The translations under genes were made by a program, and so were the position numbers. Source: Strigops habroptila (taxonomy: Eukaryota; Chordata; Aves; Psittaciformes; Psittacidae). From it: a DNA stretch of 64,000 nt. Positions 40,201-49,590 of this stretch are shown piece after piece (the stretch's first letter is position 1; each line of letters begins with the position of its first letter). The stretch spans positions 68,095,028-68,159,027 of the forward strand of contig NC_046358.1 in the NCBI RefSeq assembly GCF_004027225.2. Direction: 5' to 3'. The notes below the pieces were generated by a model. The model was not told the DNA's origin. It searched no databases and was given only the letters and a program-made list of their open reading frames with translations.

Positions 40201-40833
40201 AGAAACTGTATCGTTACTCTCACTAAACACCTACTAACTTTATGTCCCTTCTCACCTCCTTTGGGAGGACCCCATATCTCCAACCGAGCCCCGCAATGAT
40301 CGCCCCCCTACCCGGCTCCCCTCACCCCCTCCATCTTACACAGGTTCTTTTATGCGCCGCCTCCCGTTAGCCTCCGGTGCGGGCCCGGCCAAGAACCGAG
40401 CCTGCCTGCTCCTGGCCCGCTCCAGCACACTGCCGTGGCCGCAGATCGCCGCCCCCCCGCCCCACCTCACACAGCCCCCGAGGGACGGCAGTGGCAATAC
40501 CAGCCGCGCGGCCCGTGGCCCCGCTGCCGGCTGCCCTGCCGAGCCCCTCCCTACCCGCAGCCGCGAGTTGGGAATCCCCCCCCGGCTACGGGGTGACAGC
40601 GCCCGGCACGGCACACAGCCTCCCGCCGCGCTCCCCCGGGCCGGGCACAGCCCCGCCGTCGCCGTCGCCGCCGCCCCGCCCGCGCGTCCTCTGCCACAGG
40701 CAGCACCTCAGCCTCATTCACAGGCGGTGCTTGCCTCGCCGCCCGCCCAGAGCCCAGAGCCCAGCGCCCGCCGCCCGACCCGGCCCGGCACTCACCACAC
40801 CAAGTCTCCGAGCCTCAGGCTCACAGCCGCCAT
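15370..40833 (-). CDS. GLYR1: GLYR1 / NPAC (NDF): PWWP-AT-hook-dehydrogenase-like nucleosome and LSD2 cofactor, complete
   Basis: Sixteen coding exons: 40796-40833, 38611-38647, 37166-37245, 28374-28512, 27519-27761, 24458-24544, 23484-23540, 22376-22426, 22187-22260, 20260-20359, 19037-19147, 18631-18732, 17413-17575, 16427-16606, 15802-15926, 15370-15444. They join in phase to 1662 nt (553 aa), the human length. Start [15 protein letters not shown] opens the PWWP domain (about 8-66). An AT-hook with RGRP is at residues 171-174, the LSD2-contacting linker [12 protein letters not shown] at 214-225, and the Rossmann motif GLGLMG at 274-279. The C-terminus is SAVYRAYIH. Known for the family: nuclear; binds nucleosomes and H3K36me3 chromatin, assists Pol II through nucleosomes, and stimulates KDM1B demethylation of H3K4me1/2. 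The dehydrogenase fold is reported inactive because Met437 replaces the catalytic lysine, and Met is present here (KMM, 435-437). The gene appears intact. Confidence 0.98.
16857..17235 (-). mobile_element. CR1 LINE fragment, older subfamily
   Basis: Begins with the complement of the CR1 tail (tcacagaatcaaccaggctg) and continues through 'tcaagtccaaccattcccca' and 'gggcagcctgttccaatgcc' to 'ttgtagagcgcgctaaggtc'. It is more diverged from the other copies in the window. It lies in GLYR1 intron 13, in the gene's orientation. Confidence 0.92.
20875..20928. repeat. Perfect 21-bp inverted repeat with 12-nt loop
   Basis: Left arm 20875-20895 (starts TAAGCATCATG), loop 20896-20907, right arm 20908-20928 (ends CATGATGCTTA). 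All 21 pairs are Watson-Crick. It is in GLYR1 intron 9, between exons 9 and 10. Confidence 0.97.
22261..22299 (-). promoter_or_regulatory. Extreme polypyrimidine tract before GLYR1 exon 9
   Basis: The plus strand reads purine-rich with a run of about 12 G followed by 7 A. On the gene strand this is T7-C12 leading into CCAACCCCAG at the exon 9 acceptor (exon begins at 22260). It is an unusually long, C-rich polypyrimidine tract. Confidence 0.8.
28201..28233. repeat. Poly(A)/poly(T) tract of about 30 bp
   Basis: Uninterrupted A run on the plus strand in GLYR1 intron 4, about 140 bases downstream of exon 4 in transcript order, where it is a U tract. Confidence 0.98.
30885..31936 (+). mobile_element. 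CR1 LINE, long 3' copy with decayed reverse-transcriptase C-terminus
   Basis: About 1.05 kb. The left part carries a decayed end of the CR1 reverse-transcriptase ORF; motifs [32 protein letters not shown] and HKYRLGRDW are readable near 31080-31220. Upstream of that the frame is broken. The right part is the usual CR1 3' UTR, ending 'ccaaaccaggctgtgattct'. It is antisense to GLYR1 and not functional. Confidence 0.95.
31899..32126 (+). repeat. Arm A of inverted duplication (CR1 tail plus flank)
   Basis: Starts in the last ~38 bases of the CR1 copy (GGTCCCTTCCAACCC) and continues ~190 bases into non-CR1 sequence ending near 'gggtacaggccaagctg'. Its reverse complement recurs at 33384-33609 with only about five or six mismatches by eye. 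Confidence 0.93.
32127..32232 (+). repeat. Partial direct copy C of the CR1-tail/flank unit
   Basis: A second CR1 tail (gatgagcttcaaggtctctt ... gattctgtgat) starts exactly where arm A ends. It is followed by the same flank (aactcagcaatgaattaatg ... ctgaagatgtc) with a short deletion inside and loss of the rest. So the unit is tandemly duplicated. Confidence 0.93.
33384..33660 (-). repeat. Arm B of inverted duplication, followed by an internally deleted CR1
   Basis: 33384-33609 is the reverse complement of 31899-32126. To the right, 33612-33660 matches CR1 internal sequence (complement of the 'ctgaggagaaggacttgggg' block at 31238-31257). The CR1 part of this copy therefore lacks roughly 600 bases between its tail and that internal block. 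Confidence 0.9.
38230..38580. repeat. A-rich / (AAAC)n-like low-complexity block
   Basis: Long A runs with interspersed C on the plus strand, broken by about 110 bases of ordinary sequence near 38365-38475. On the GLYR1 transcript this is U-rich. It begins about 30 bases beyond the exon 2 donor (exon 2 is 38611-38647). Long ORFs in both directions here are composition artefacts. Confidence 0.95.
39759..39777. repeat. Poly(A) tract
   Basis: A run of about 19 A on the plus strand in GLYR1 intron 1, with no recognisable SINE or LINE attached. Confidence 0.95.
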
Positions 40834-41090
40834 CTTACCGACAAAACCCCAGCCGCGCCGCGCGAGGCCTGCCGGGACAGTACGGCACCGCCGCGGGGAA
40901 CGGCGGGGGGGGTAGCGGCAGGGCGGATTGGGCCGCCCCCGTCACGTGGGCGGGAGGGCTGTCACTGGCCCCTCCCCCGACCCGTGACCGTGGCTGCGAC
41001 GCCGATTGGACGCGCGGTATCGTAATGGCGTTAGGCTCGCGCGGGGTGTTGCTTTGTAACGCGAGGCTTTGCCTTGAGGAAAAGTAAACC
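40330..41090 (-). promoter_or_regulatory. GLYR1 CpG-island promoter
   Basis: Very GC- and CpG-rich block covering the first coding exon. Upstream of the ATG at 40833 are ATTGG (CCAAT on the gene strand) at 40927-40931 and 41005-41009, a CACGTG E-box at 40943-40948 and nearby GC boxes (GGGCGG). No TATA box is seen. The ATG sits in a strong context (AAGATGGCG). Confidence 0.75.
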
Positions 41091-42800
41091 GAGGATCCTG
41101 CTGCTGCCGGGCGCACCTGGCTGCCCAGGTGCCGCCTCTGCGGGATGGCTGGGCACTGGGAGGCGTTTGTGACCTGCACGTGTATCTCCCAGCGCGCCCC
41201 GTTAGGCCAGGCGAGAAGGTGGCAGAGGTTTAGAGCGTGGTTTGCGCCCGCTCACCGGCCGTAGCAGCCGGGAGATGCCGTCTCTCGCTGGCTGTTGCAG
41301 AGTTGCACCAGTTTTTCCTGATGAATCTGTGTCAGGAGTTGCCTTTCTGCACATCTGACTCAGCCAGTTTCACAACTCCTCAAGCATTCTTGTGTCCTCT
41401 CTGCTCTGTGCTCCCACAGAAACCTTAAGGTAGGTACCTTATAAAGGGCATGAGCCTCATAGCTGTGCTGGATACAAGCTGCCCACTCCGTACTAACTGT
41501 ACCCTGTACTAAGTGGTTTAATTGCGCTGCCTTTTCTCCCAGATTTGGGTGGACTGAGGTCGGATATCTTGTTATTCTAAATCAGTGTTTACCAACTTAA
41601 TCAGGTATGTCCTCATTGTTACAACACACCTGTCCTTTTTCAAGAGATGCACCACATTAGAAGAAAATGTCCTATTTTAAGAGCATTAACAGCCTTTAGA
41701 AAGGGCATTTTGTTATGTTGTGTAGCACACACCCCCTTCTCCCCACTTCTCCATACTTTGGTCTTGATGGCTGACAAAACAGTCTCTCTGCCCAAGTGCC
41801 TTCAGTAAAGGGCGCTGCAGCAGCACTGGAATGGGTGCATTCCCTTCGATACAAGGTATTGGTTTAAAAAAGAAAACCCAAACAAACCAACGACAGGTTT
41901 AATTTACCAGCTGTCATGGTTTAAACCCAGCCGGTAGCTCAGCACCAGCAGCCGCTTGCTCACCCCCTGGGAGGGATGGGAGGAGAATCAGAAGAATGTA
42001 AAACCCATGGATGGAGATAAGAACAGTCCAATAACTAAAGTACAGCGTAATGCTACTGTTACTACTAATAAGGAAAAGCACAAGGGGAGAGAATAGAAAG
42101 CTAAAAGGGGAAAGAAAAAAAAATCAAACCACTAACCAGCAGTGATGCCCAATACAATTGCTCAGCACCTGCTGACCAATACCTAGCCTGACCCAAACAG
42201 CAATTCCAGGTGATTTCCCCCCAGTTTCTATACTGAGCATGACGTGCTGTGGTATGGAATACCCCTTTGGCCAGTTTGGGTCAGGTGTCCTGTCTCTGCC
42301 TCCTCCTGGCTTCTTGTGCCCCTCCTCACTGGCAGAGCATGAGAGACTGAAAAGTCCTTGATCAGGGTAAGTGCTACTGAGCAACAACTAAACCATCTAT
42401 GTGTTACCAGCATTATTCTCAGCTAAAGCCGAAACACAGCACTGCACCAGCTACTAGGAAGAGAATTAACTCTATCCCAGCTGACACCAGCCTGTAGCCA
42501 AAATCCAGGGGCTAATACAACCAGACCTACAGAGTTTTCTACTCCTTAAATCTATGCTGCACGGCTGTGTTGTGTCTGCACATCCGTGTGATGGAGTTTG
42601 CCTTGTCCTGGGGAATGGAGTTACCCTTCTCTCGGCTCAGTTTCTTCCTACCTTCGGGCAGATCTTCACCACTGCTTTAACCTCCCTAAAACCCACCCCA
42701 GTGATCTCGTTTCTGGCTTTTAAAGTTCCCTTCTCCAGGGCCCGAGATAAGCGAATATGTGAGAGATTCTTCTATCCCAGTTCAGGATCCAACTCAACCA
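41090..42800. other. GLYR1-MRPS34 divergent intergenic spacer
   Basis: About 1.7 kb between the two CpG islands. A near-complete LTR occupies 41912-42490. No coding exon is recognised; in particular I see no UBN1-like first exon on the plus strand. Confidence 0.65.
41912..42490 (+). mobile_element. Solo LTR of an avian endogenous retrovirus (ERVL-like)
   Basis: Starts TGTCATGGTTTAAACCCAGC and ends around 'ctatcccagctgacaccagc'. It is about 575 bp, with 'gcttgctcaccccctgggag', 'gagcatgacgtgctgtggta' and 'ccctttggccagtttgggtc' blocks typical of an LTR common in bird genomes. CCAGC precedes the first TG (41907-41911) and recurs at 42487-42491 right after CTGACA. That would fit a 5-bp target duplication, but the LTR's true end is uncertain. 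No internal viral genes are present. Confidence 0.8.
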
Positions 42801-43106
42801 GAACGTGCTGATCCACAGAGACCGGCGGTCCCAGCCCACAGCCGACGGCGAGAGCCCCGCCGGCAGGACGCGGCCGCGCTGCCGCCCGCCAGAGCTGTTG
42901 GGAGAGCAGCCGGGATGCAGAGCGGCGGAGCCCGGCGAGGAGTTAGTGCCCCCCCGGCCGCCTGCGCCGCTGCACAAGGGTTCCGCCGCACAAGGAGCGG
43001 CCACTGCACAAGGGCTCCGGGCGGCTTCCGGGCTCGGCGGGAAGCGGCGGGTCGCGGCGGTCCCCGGCGGTCCGTGTCGGGGAGCAGGGTGCTGCGGGGC
43101 GGCGCC
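42800..43106 (+). promoter_or_regulatory. MRPS34 CpG-island promoter
   Basis: GC-rich, CpG-rich, TATA-less stretch ahead of the ATG. It holds an ETS-like CTTCCGG at 43025-43031 and three GCACAAGG octamers at 42972, 42988 and 43006. The frame upstream of the ATG is open by composition. Confidence 0.7.
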
Positions 43107-44943
43107 ATGGCCCGCAAGAAGCTGCACCGGCCCATCGCCGCCATGGCCAAGAAGATCCGCGAGTACCGCGCGCTGAAGAACCGGCCGCGGGACTCGGAGC
43201 GCTTCGCCCTGGACTACGAGACCATGCGGCGGCCCCTGACGCAGAAGCGGCTGCCGGTGCTGGCCTGGGAGGACGTGCGGAACGAGAACCGGCTCCTGGC
43301 GCTGCTCTGCCGCCTGCCGCGCCTCGGGGTGGGCCGCACCGTCACCCGCAAGTCCTGGCTGTGGGCGTACGAGGAGCCCTGCTACTGGGTCATCACCAAG
43401 GTGAAGGCGGACTACACGGCCGAGGTAATACCACCACCTCACTGACCGCTCATTCATAGAACCACAGCCTGGTTTGGGTTGGAATGGACCTTAAAGCTCA
43501 TCCGGTTCCAACCCCCTGCTACGGGCAGGGATACCTTCCACTAGACCAGGTTGCTCCAAGCCCCTGTGTCCAACCTGGCCTTGAACACTGCCAGCGATGG
43601 GGCAGCCACAGCTTCTCTGGACAACCTGTGCCAGCACCTCAGCACCCTCACAGGGAAGAACTTCTGCCTAAGAGCTCATCTCAATCTCCCCTCTGGCAGG
43701 TTAAAGCCATTCCCCCTTCAACAGGTTCTTGTTTTCTTTGCAGAATATGGATCATGGAAGAGCTTGGGGTTACCTGACCTTCAGAGGTAAGACCTGCTTG
43801 CTTTCCTACACATGAGGTTTGGAGAGAGCATCTGTAAGTGGGACCAGAGAATAACAAGTGGAAGCGTATGGGAGAGTGGGAGAGGTGCAGGAAAACCACA
43901 GCCTTCCTGCTTGGGAAATGTGTTTTTCTCAGATCTGTCAATGAGAAAAGTTCTGCATGTTTCAGTTTCCAGTGCTGGGATCTGGCCCCCAAAAGATGTG
44001 TTTCTAAGGAATGTTGTGGGAGAGCCAGTGTAGGCTGACCATGGGGAAGGACAGCATGCTAACAGGGAGTTAGATGAGGTGACCGGCTAGTTTGAGTCTT
44101 CAAGACATAAAAAGAATGCATGAGGGTATTCCAGGTAAAATTGTCAGTAAAACAGGAGTGATGTCAAGTAAACTTATGTTACTGGGATTTTAAATTAACA
44201 CTTGGAGTTGAGGGATTCAATTACCATTTCTAAAGCTGCTTTATATTAGGCACATGATTGTCACTTACTAGAGTTTCTGAAACATTTCTTATTCAGAGGT
44301 TTTAAAGGTGTTGGGTATTTTTAATGTTTCCCAGGGAACTTTAATTAGTGGAAGGAAGGTTCCTTAGCCTTGGAAACTGAACCGGAGAGATGAAGTGACA
44401 TTTGAACTTAAAAGAGGGAGTCAACCGCAGAATTGGAACGACTTCCCTGTATTCCTTTCAGCCTGTTTCTGTTTGGATTTCCAAGGACAGAAGTGGGATC
44501 CCAGAGTATAGCAGGGAAGATACTGTCCGATCCTTTGAGAAACCTCCTTTACTAGTTATTGCCAGTTGTAGGATTTTTAATACCGTAGAGTCGACACTTG
44601 CTGCATTTCCTGGAGGGAGTTTGTTGTGGATAGTGTTGTTCACTGTGTTCATTATCTGTTCTCAGGCAAAACTGAAGAAGAAGTGAGAGAGATCAACAAA
44701 GTCATGTACCATGACTGGCGTATGGTGCCCAAACACGAGGAGGAGGCCTTCAAGAAATTCACTCCAGTGCAGGAGGAGACCATTCGGTACCTGCCGTACC
44801 CACCCCTGCTCCGAGCCATGATCCTGGCGCAGTGGCAGAAAGAGGGAAAACCAATCACAGAGGAGCCGATGATTGACCTGGAGAAGGTCATGGCCTCTCC
44901 CCATCAGCGTGCAAAGAAAAAAGCTACAGGGACACTGGTATAA
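43107..44943 (+). CDS. MRPS34: MRPS34, mitochondrial small ribosomal subunit protein mS34, complete
   Basis: Three coding exons: 43107-43424, 43744-43786 and 44666-44943, GT-AG, joined in phase to 639 nt (212 aa; human is about 218). The product begins [20 protein letters not shown]. It contains [63 protein letters not shown] across the first junction, and [21 protein letters not shown], all recognisable MRPS34 signatures. The ATG at 43107 has an excellent context (GCGCCATGG) and matches the human start. Known role: mS34 is a metazoan-specific structural protein of the 28S mitoribosomal subunit, needed for 12S rRNA stability and mitochondrial translation. Intron 1 (319 bp) consists largely of a CR1 fragment. 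The gene is convergent with MAPK8IP3, the same relative arrangement as in human, but without NME3 between them. Confidence 0.96.
43454..43716 (-). mobile_element. CR1 LINE fragment filling MRPS34 intron 1
   Basis: Reverse-oriented CR1 tail from 'tcatagaaccacagcctggt' to 'ggcaggttaaagccattccc'. It takes up about 263 of the 319 intron bases and reaches to within about 27 bases of the exon 2 acceptor (43743). Confidence 0.93.
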
Positions 44944-45385
44944 AGACTTCTCGAATGTCTTGAGCTTCCTGTGTGCTCTCACTGTGTGTTAGAAGTATGG
45001 CATCTTGCAGAAGACTCCCTTGTCCAGTGGGGTGTGGTGTATCCAGGTTTCCTAACAGCCCTGTACAGTCACCTCATCTGAAAGGAAAGATGCAGATAGG
45101 TTCAGCTTTGTTTTTACCATAGCTTTGGTCTCAGTCAGCAGAGGAACCTTCTTGGTTCCTGTATAGTCTCTGAATGCATATCTCCTGTCATCCAGCTGCA
45201 ATTCTTTGGAGCACAGTTTCCTTTTCAGCCCAAAAATTAGGGTTTTAAGAACACTTTTTTTTTTATATAATTTGGGTCCTGCGTAAATCAGAGAAAAACG
45301 ACTGAGAATATTGCATTATTTCACAGAACTGTGTACAAATGTATCTACTAATGAAAATAAATGTTTGAAGAAAACTTGGTATTTT
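44944..45385 (+). other. MRPS34 3' UTR with AATAAA signal
   Basis: Follows the TAA at 44941-44943. AATAAA at 45356-45361 (context 'gaaaataaatg') is a convincing poly(A) signal, with cleavage expected near 45375-45385. Confidence 0.8.
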
Positions 45386-45475
45386 TTTTTCAGTGCATGG
45401 AAGTTATTATGAAGTCCAAATGCAGAGTTTACCAAATACAGGCACAGCATTGGATTCCTCATAACCAGTGCATAA

Positions 45476-45775
45476 TCCCAGACTGGTTTGGGGAAGGGAA
45501 GAATTTCTGCCTGAAATCCCATCTCGATCTCTCCTCTGGCAGGTTAAAGCCATTCCCCCTTGTCCTGTCCCTACAGGCCCTTGTCCAAAGCCCCTCTCCA
45601 GGTTTCTTGTAGCCCCTTGAGGCACTGGGAGCTGCTCTAAGGTCTCCCCTTAAGGAGCCTTCTCTTCTCCAGGCTGAACAAGCCCAGCTCTCTCAGCCTG
45701 TCTCCAGAACAGACCTGCTCCAGCCCTCGCAGTATCTCTGTGGCCTCCTCTGGACTCACCCCAACAGCTCCACAA
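45476..45775 (-). mobile_element. CR1 LINE fragment with internal deletion
   Basis: The extreme CR1 3' end (atcccagactggtttggg) is retained at 45476-45493. The next CR1 sequence present is the 'gaagaatttctgcctgaaat' block, so about 190 bases are missing between them. The copy then runs to 'ctctggactcaccccaacag'. It lies about 100 bases past the MRPS34 cleavage site. Confidence 0.9.
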
Positions 45776-47850
45776 GGGCAATGAAAACTCGGGTTCCAAG
45801 CTTACCCAAAGCGACCCATCCCTCACTCACAGCAATGGCTGGCAGGAGTATGGAGTACTTTCATCTGCTGTAGTAGGTAGTCAAGAAGTGCTGTTCCATT
45901 TGCTGCAGTGTACTGAAATCACAACTAGCCTGAAGGGAATTACTGAGGGAGAGCAGCAACTGGACTCCGTGCCTTGCCCGGTGTGCATGGCAGGCCTGGG
46001 TGGGACACGGGAACACGTGGCCCCAGCCACCAGGAAAAAGGCTGTCACCAGGCAGGAGCAAATATGTTGACATCAGCTACCTGGACTTCCATGGGGTTCC
46101 TCACCAGAGGCTTAAACTGCTGTGGGATAAGAGGGAAGGCTTTTCTCATGAGTTACAAGCTGGTCCTATGACAAGGAGCAAAAGCTGGAAAGAGCTAAGC
46201 TCTCATTGCTCTGTTTTGGTAGGAGCACTGCAGGGCAGCTGCTTCACTGGCTTCAGAAGTAATGGGAGAATCCAGGGGAGGGAAAATCCAGAGTGTTGCC
46301 AGAAGCACAAACACTGTGAGGCTGTGAGACTTCCCACTGCAGCTGCCCTGGATGGAAGACAGCGTCTCTGGCTTCCGTGGCCTCCACTGCCAGGTGCTGG
46401 GCTGACGCCTCACTGTTCTTACCATGGTTGATGTGCTATTGAACCAGCATGGAACTGAGGACAAGCGAGGTGTGAGAGGAGGGGTAGATGTGGTTTAGGT
46501 GGGATGAGCAGAACAACCTAGTTCTCTGTCCTTCATAGCCAGGAACTGAACACAACCCCAGCACAAGCCCATGGAGTCTGACCACAAAGGGCAGAGCCAA
46601 GTACTGTTAACAGGGTCCATCAACAGCCCCAGACAAGGCAAGAAATGAGGCATGACCACCATCTATCCAGGGAGCCTGGCCAGGAGCAAAGACAAATGGA
46701 GATAATACACCGTAAGGCACAGAATCATAAAATGACTTGGGAGGGAAGGGACCTTTGCAGATCATCTAATGCAAACCCCCAAGTCCAAGGGGTCCATCTC
46801 GGAGCAGCTGGAGATAAGCACAGCTATGGCACAGCTTAGGCACAGACTAAAGGCCCCAGCTAGTGCTTAAATGAGGCTCCTGGCGCATAGGTGAAAAGGG
46901 CCCATGTATGGATGGGGGCTGATCAGGACAATCATGGCCTGCTGGTGACCTCATGGCCTTACACTCGGCGGGGGGCAGTGCTGCCTTCACACAGAGCCCT
47001 GGGCAACCCGAGAGCCTTGTCCATTGTGAAGGTCTCATTTGGGAAAGCTGCACAGCCCTGTTTTCCTGTGTGCTGGATTCATTGTCTAGAACACACAGGG
47101 AGCTCTGCTGGGACTCTCAAACCTGTGCATGGATGACGGCACCCACCCGGGTGGGCATGAGACACAGCTGCACTTGATCCAGTGCCTTGCTCCAACTGCA
47201 GCCCCAGAGGTGGGGGACTGGACCTAGGGCCTATTTCCAAACCTCATTGTAATGGTGCTTCCATCACCCCAGGAGCAGTGCCCATGGTGCCTCACCTGGC
47301 CTGGAGTCATGGAGGTGGCTCATCTCAGGGACCCTGCTGGGGTGTAAGGAGGTGGCTCCTTTGTTGCTACATACAGCCATTGAATTAATGGCTGTACATA
47401 TTGAATTAGTGCAGTTCTACAAGATAAATATGAATGTGTCTAAGTGCTGCTGGGACTAAAAGGAGCCTGTTTCCTGCAGCGCTGAACATCACCCATACCT
47501 GTGTCAGTACCACCTGGTACTCACAGAGGACAGTGGCAAATTGAGTGTTGAAAACTGAGCCTGATGTGTTAATCCTTGCAGCTCACCTAAAGGGGATACC
47601 CCATGACAGCGGAACCGTTTTCTTCTTCCCCTTTTGCTTCTGACAGTGGGAGGAAGCTACAGGCTGCACCTGTGGCTTGCAGGACCTTCTGCTCCAACCC
47701 AGTGAGCAATCCACATCTCATTCCTTGCCACTAAAACGCTTAATGGTGAACACCTGCGCTGCCATTCCCACCCTTTTAAGTGTCCTCCCACTATCAAACA
47801 CTGAGCAGAACTCCCAATGCCTCTACAGGTACAAGACTTCCCACATTTGC
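45776..47850. other. MRPS34-MAPK8IP3 intergenic spacer (convergent 3' ends)
   Basis: About 2 kb with one small CR1 tail fragment (46718-46780) and a short inverted repeat TACAGCCATT / AATGGCTGTA at 47372-47396. No coding exon is recognised on either strand, including no NME3-like nucleoside diphosphate kinase sequence. Confidence 0.65.
46718..46780 (-). mobile_element. Short CR1 tail fragment
   Basis: Pattern 'cacagaatcataaaatgact', then 'gggaagggacctttgcagat' and 'catctaatgcaaacccc', the reverse complement of a CR1 3' end. Only the last ~60 bases are present. Confidence 0.75.
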
Positions 47851-47863
47851 TGATGTTAACACA

Positions 47864-47894
47864 TTTATTACATACAGAACAGATATGGTTTATT
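47864..47894 (-). promoter_or_regulatory. Candidate MAPK8IP3 poly(A) signals (two AATAAA)
   Basis: TTTATT at 47864-47869 and 47889-47894 on the plus strand, 20-odd bases apart. Both are suitable signals for the minus-strand gene. Confidence 0.55.
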
Positions 47895-49499
47895 GTTTGA
47901 TAGCGTAGGGGACAAAGCATGGGAATGTATTCATACAGCAGTCTCTTTACAGAATGCCATCTTCAGACCAAAGAGCGGAGTTTACAGGCCTTAAGACACA
48001 TTTTAAAATCCTTTTGTAACATACAAGATACTTTACATACATCACAGTGGAGATATGACAGGGAAGTGCGTTGAAGCCAGTCAGTTCTCACCTTGCTGCC
48101 CAGCAGCCACCAAATGCCCCCAGGAGCTGACAGCAGAGGCTGGTTCTACTCAGCTGTAGCTGCCCCTCTTGGACACATGCTTCTACTGGAGGAAAACATG
48201 CACCGAGCTGGAAAGGAACCTGTTGGCAGAGGCCTGAGATGGGTTTACCTAGTGTTGGCAGGGCCCAGGGGGTGACAGGAAACCAAGTACTGACACTTCA
48301 ACTGCTAAAACCAGATAGAGAACAAACAGTAAGAGGTAAGAACACTGCAATTCTCTACTTCCCTATAGAGTCGACAGAGTCAAGGAACTGGGCCCTACTA
48401 GGGCTTTTTTTTTTCCTCTCCTCTTCAATATGCCCAAATCCTAAACTTTACCTGGTCCTAACTGACCAACTGTTACATGTCTCTGGAATCTGTGCTCTGA
48501 ATGTTGATCTTGTTAACATCAATGCACTCTGTTGTGATCCAAAGAGCTCTTCCTACCAGAAAGCATTTTGGGGAAGTGAACAAGGCCTGGCACAATCAGC
48601 AGTGCCCCGGTGACATGTCCCTGGTGAAAGGTCCTCTCACATGCAAGTGGTGGCTCCAAGCATCCCTTCACCACATGCTAGCCACAGAGCCCAGTGTGCC
48701 AACAGCCAGAAGACACTATCCAGCTGTGTTCCACCTTGGTGTGGGCGCGTGTCACAGGCAACGCTGTGGCTCTACTCTGGTGGCTTCTCCAGAGATGTCC
48801 TCTTGCCTCCTTGCAGGGGAATTGTGGGCCCCAGCCTTTTCTGAACTGTGGATCCAAAAATCATTTCAGTGCTGCTGCATCGAGACAGATGCCACATGTC
48901 AGAGCTTCCCTTGGGAAAACTGCATCCCTGCAGCACATGAGTAGCTTTAGACCACCAGCCTTGGGGGCAGCCTGGTCTGTGGCAACAAGCACAGGACACA
49001 GCCAGGAGCCTTCGAAGAGATGGAGGTTTCTCCCCGCTGTTCCCATACCATCACACTGGCACAAGAACATCCCCATGAACCCCCGAGTGCTGCACAGCTC
49101 AGAGATGTGCAGACAAGATGACCACTAGGAGCTTCCAAATCCATTGCCAGCAACTGCTACTTGATCTAGTCCTGCACATCCAGAAGGGAGCGCTCAAAGG
49201 AAAGAGAACTTGTTCTTGTGGAGACAGGACTGTCAGAAAGGGAGGACAAACCATTGCCTCTACATCTGGAGCGGCCATGTTCTGCATCTGGATCTCAAAA
49301 CCACTCTCCCCGGCCCCATTTTTTGCTGCTTCTCTTGTAAGCAGGACACACATTTGCAATCCCCCAGCACTACTCACACGATGAGGGCCGGCAGGACTTT
49401 TCTCAGGGGTTGTCAATTCTTTTCAGGAGTCAGAAATTTCCAGCTTTTCAAACTACTTAGTAATAAAGTCAATGATCATGATGTTAGCTAAAAGAGGTT

Positions 49500-49590
49500 G
49501 GGAGATCTGGCCTCAGTTCCTTTCTCTGTGTGACCTCAGGTGATACACAGCCTTTCTATACCTCGACTTCACCTACAATGTCTTTCCTAA
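49500..49590 (-). mobile_element. MIR-like SINE remnant
   Basis: Contains a 'tgtgtgacctcaggtgatac' core followed by 'cctttctatacctcgacttc', which resembles the antisense MIR core ('tgtgaccttgggcaag ... cctcagtttcc'). Diverged; in the MAPK8IP3 3' UTR. Confidence 0.45.

Noticed and set aside
40377-41087. 236-codon and other long plus-strand ORFs over the GLYR1 promoter
   Set aside because: Proline/arginine/alanine-rich composition typical of a CpG island; antisense to GLYR1 exon 1; no recognisable protein.
42759-43106. In-frame open extension of MRPS34 upstream of 43107
   Set aside because: The frame is open only because the CpG island lacks stops. The ATG at 43107 has the best context and aligns with the known MARKK start.
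46060-46220. Faint resemblance to LINE coding sequence ('acatcagctacctggacttc')
   Set aside because: Only about 20 bases look like a CR1 reverse-transcriptase segment and the flanks do not follow; too weak to call.
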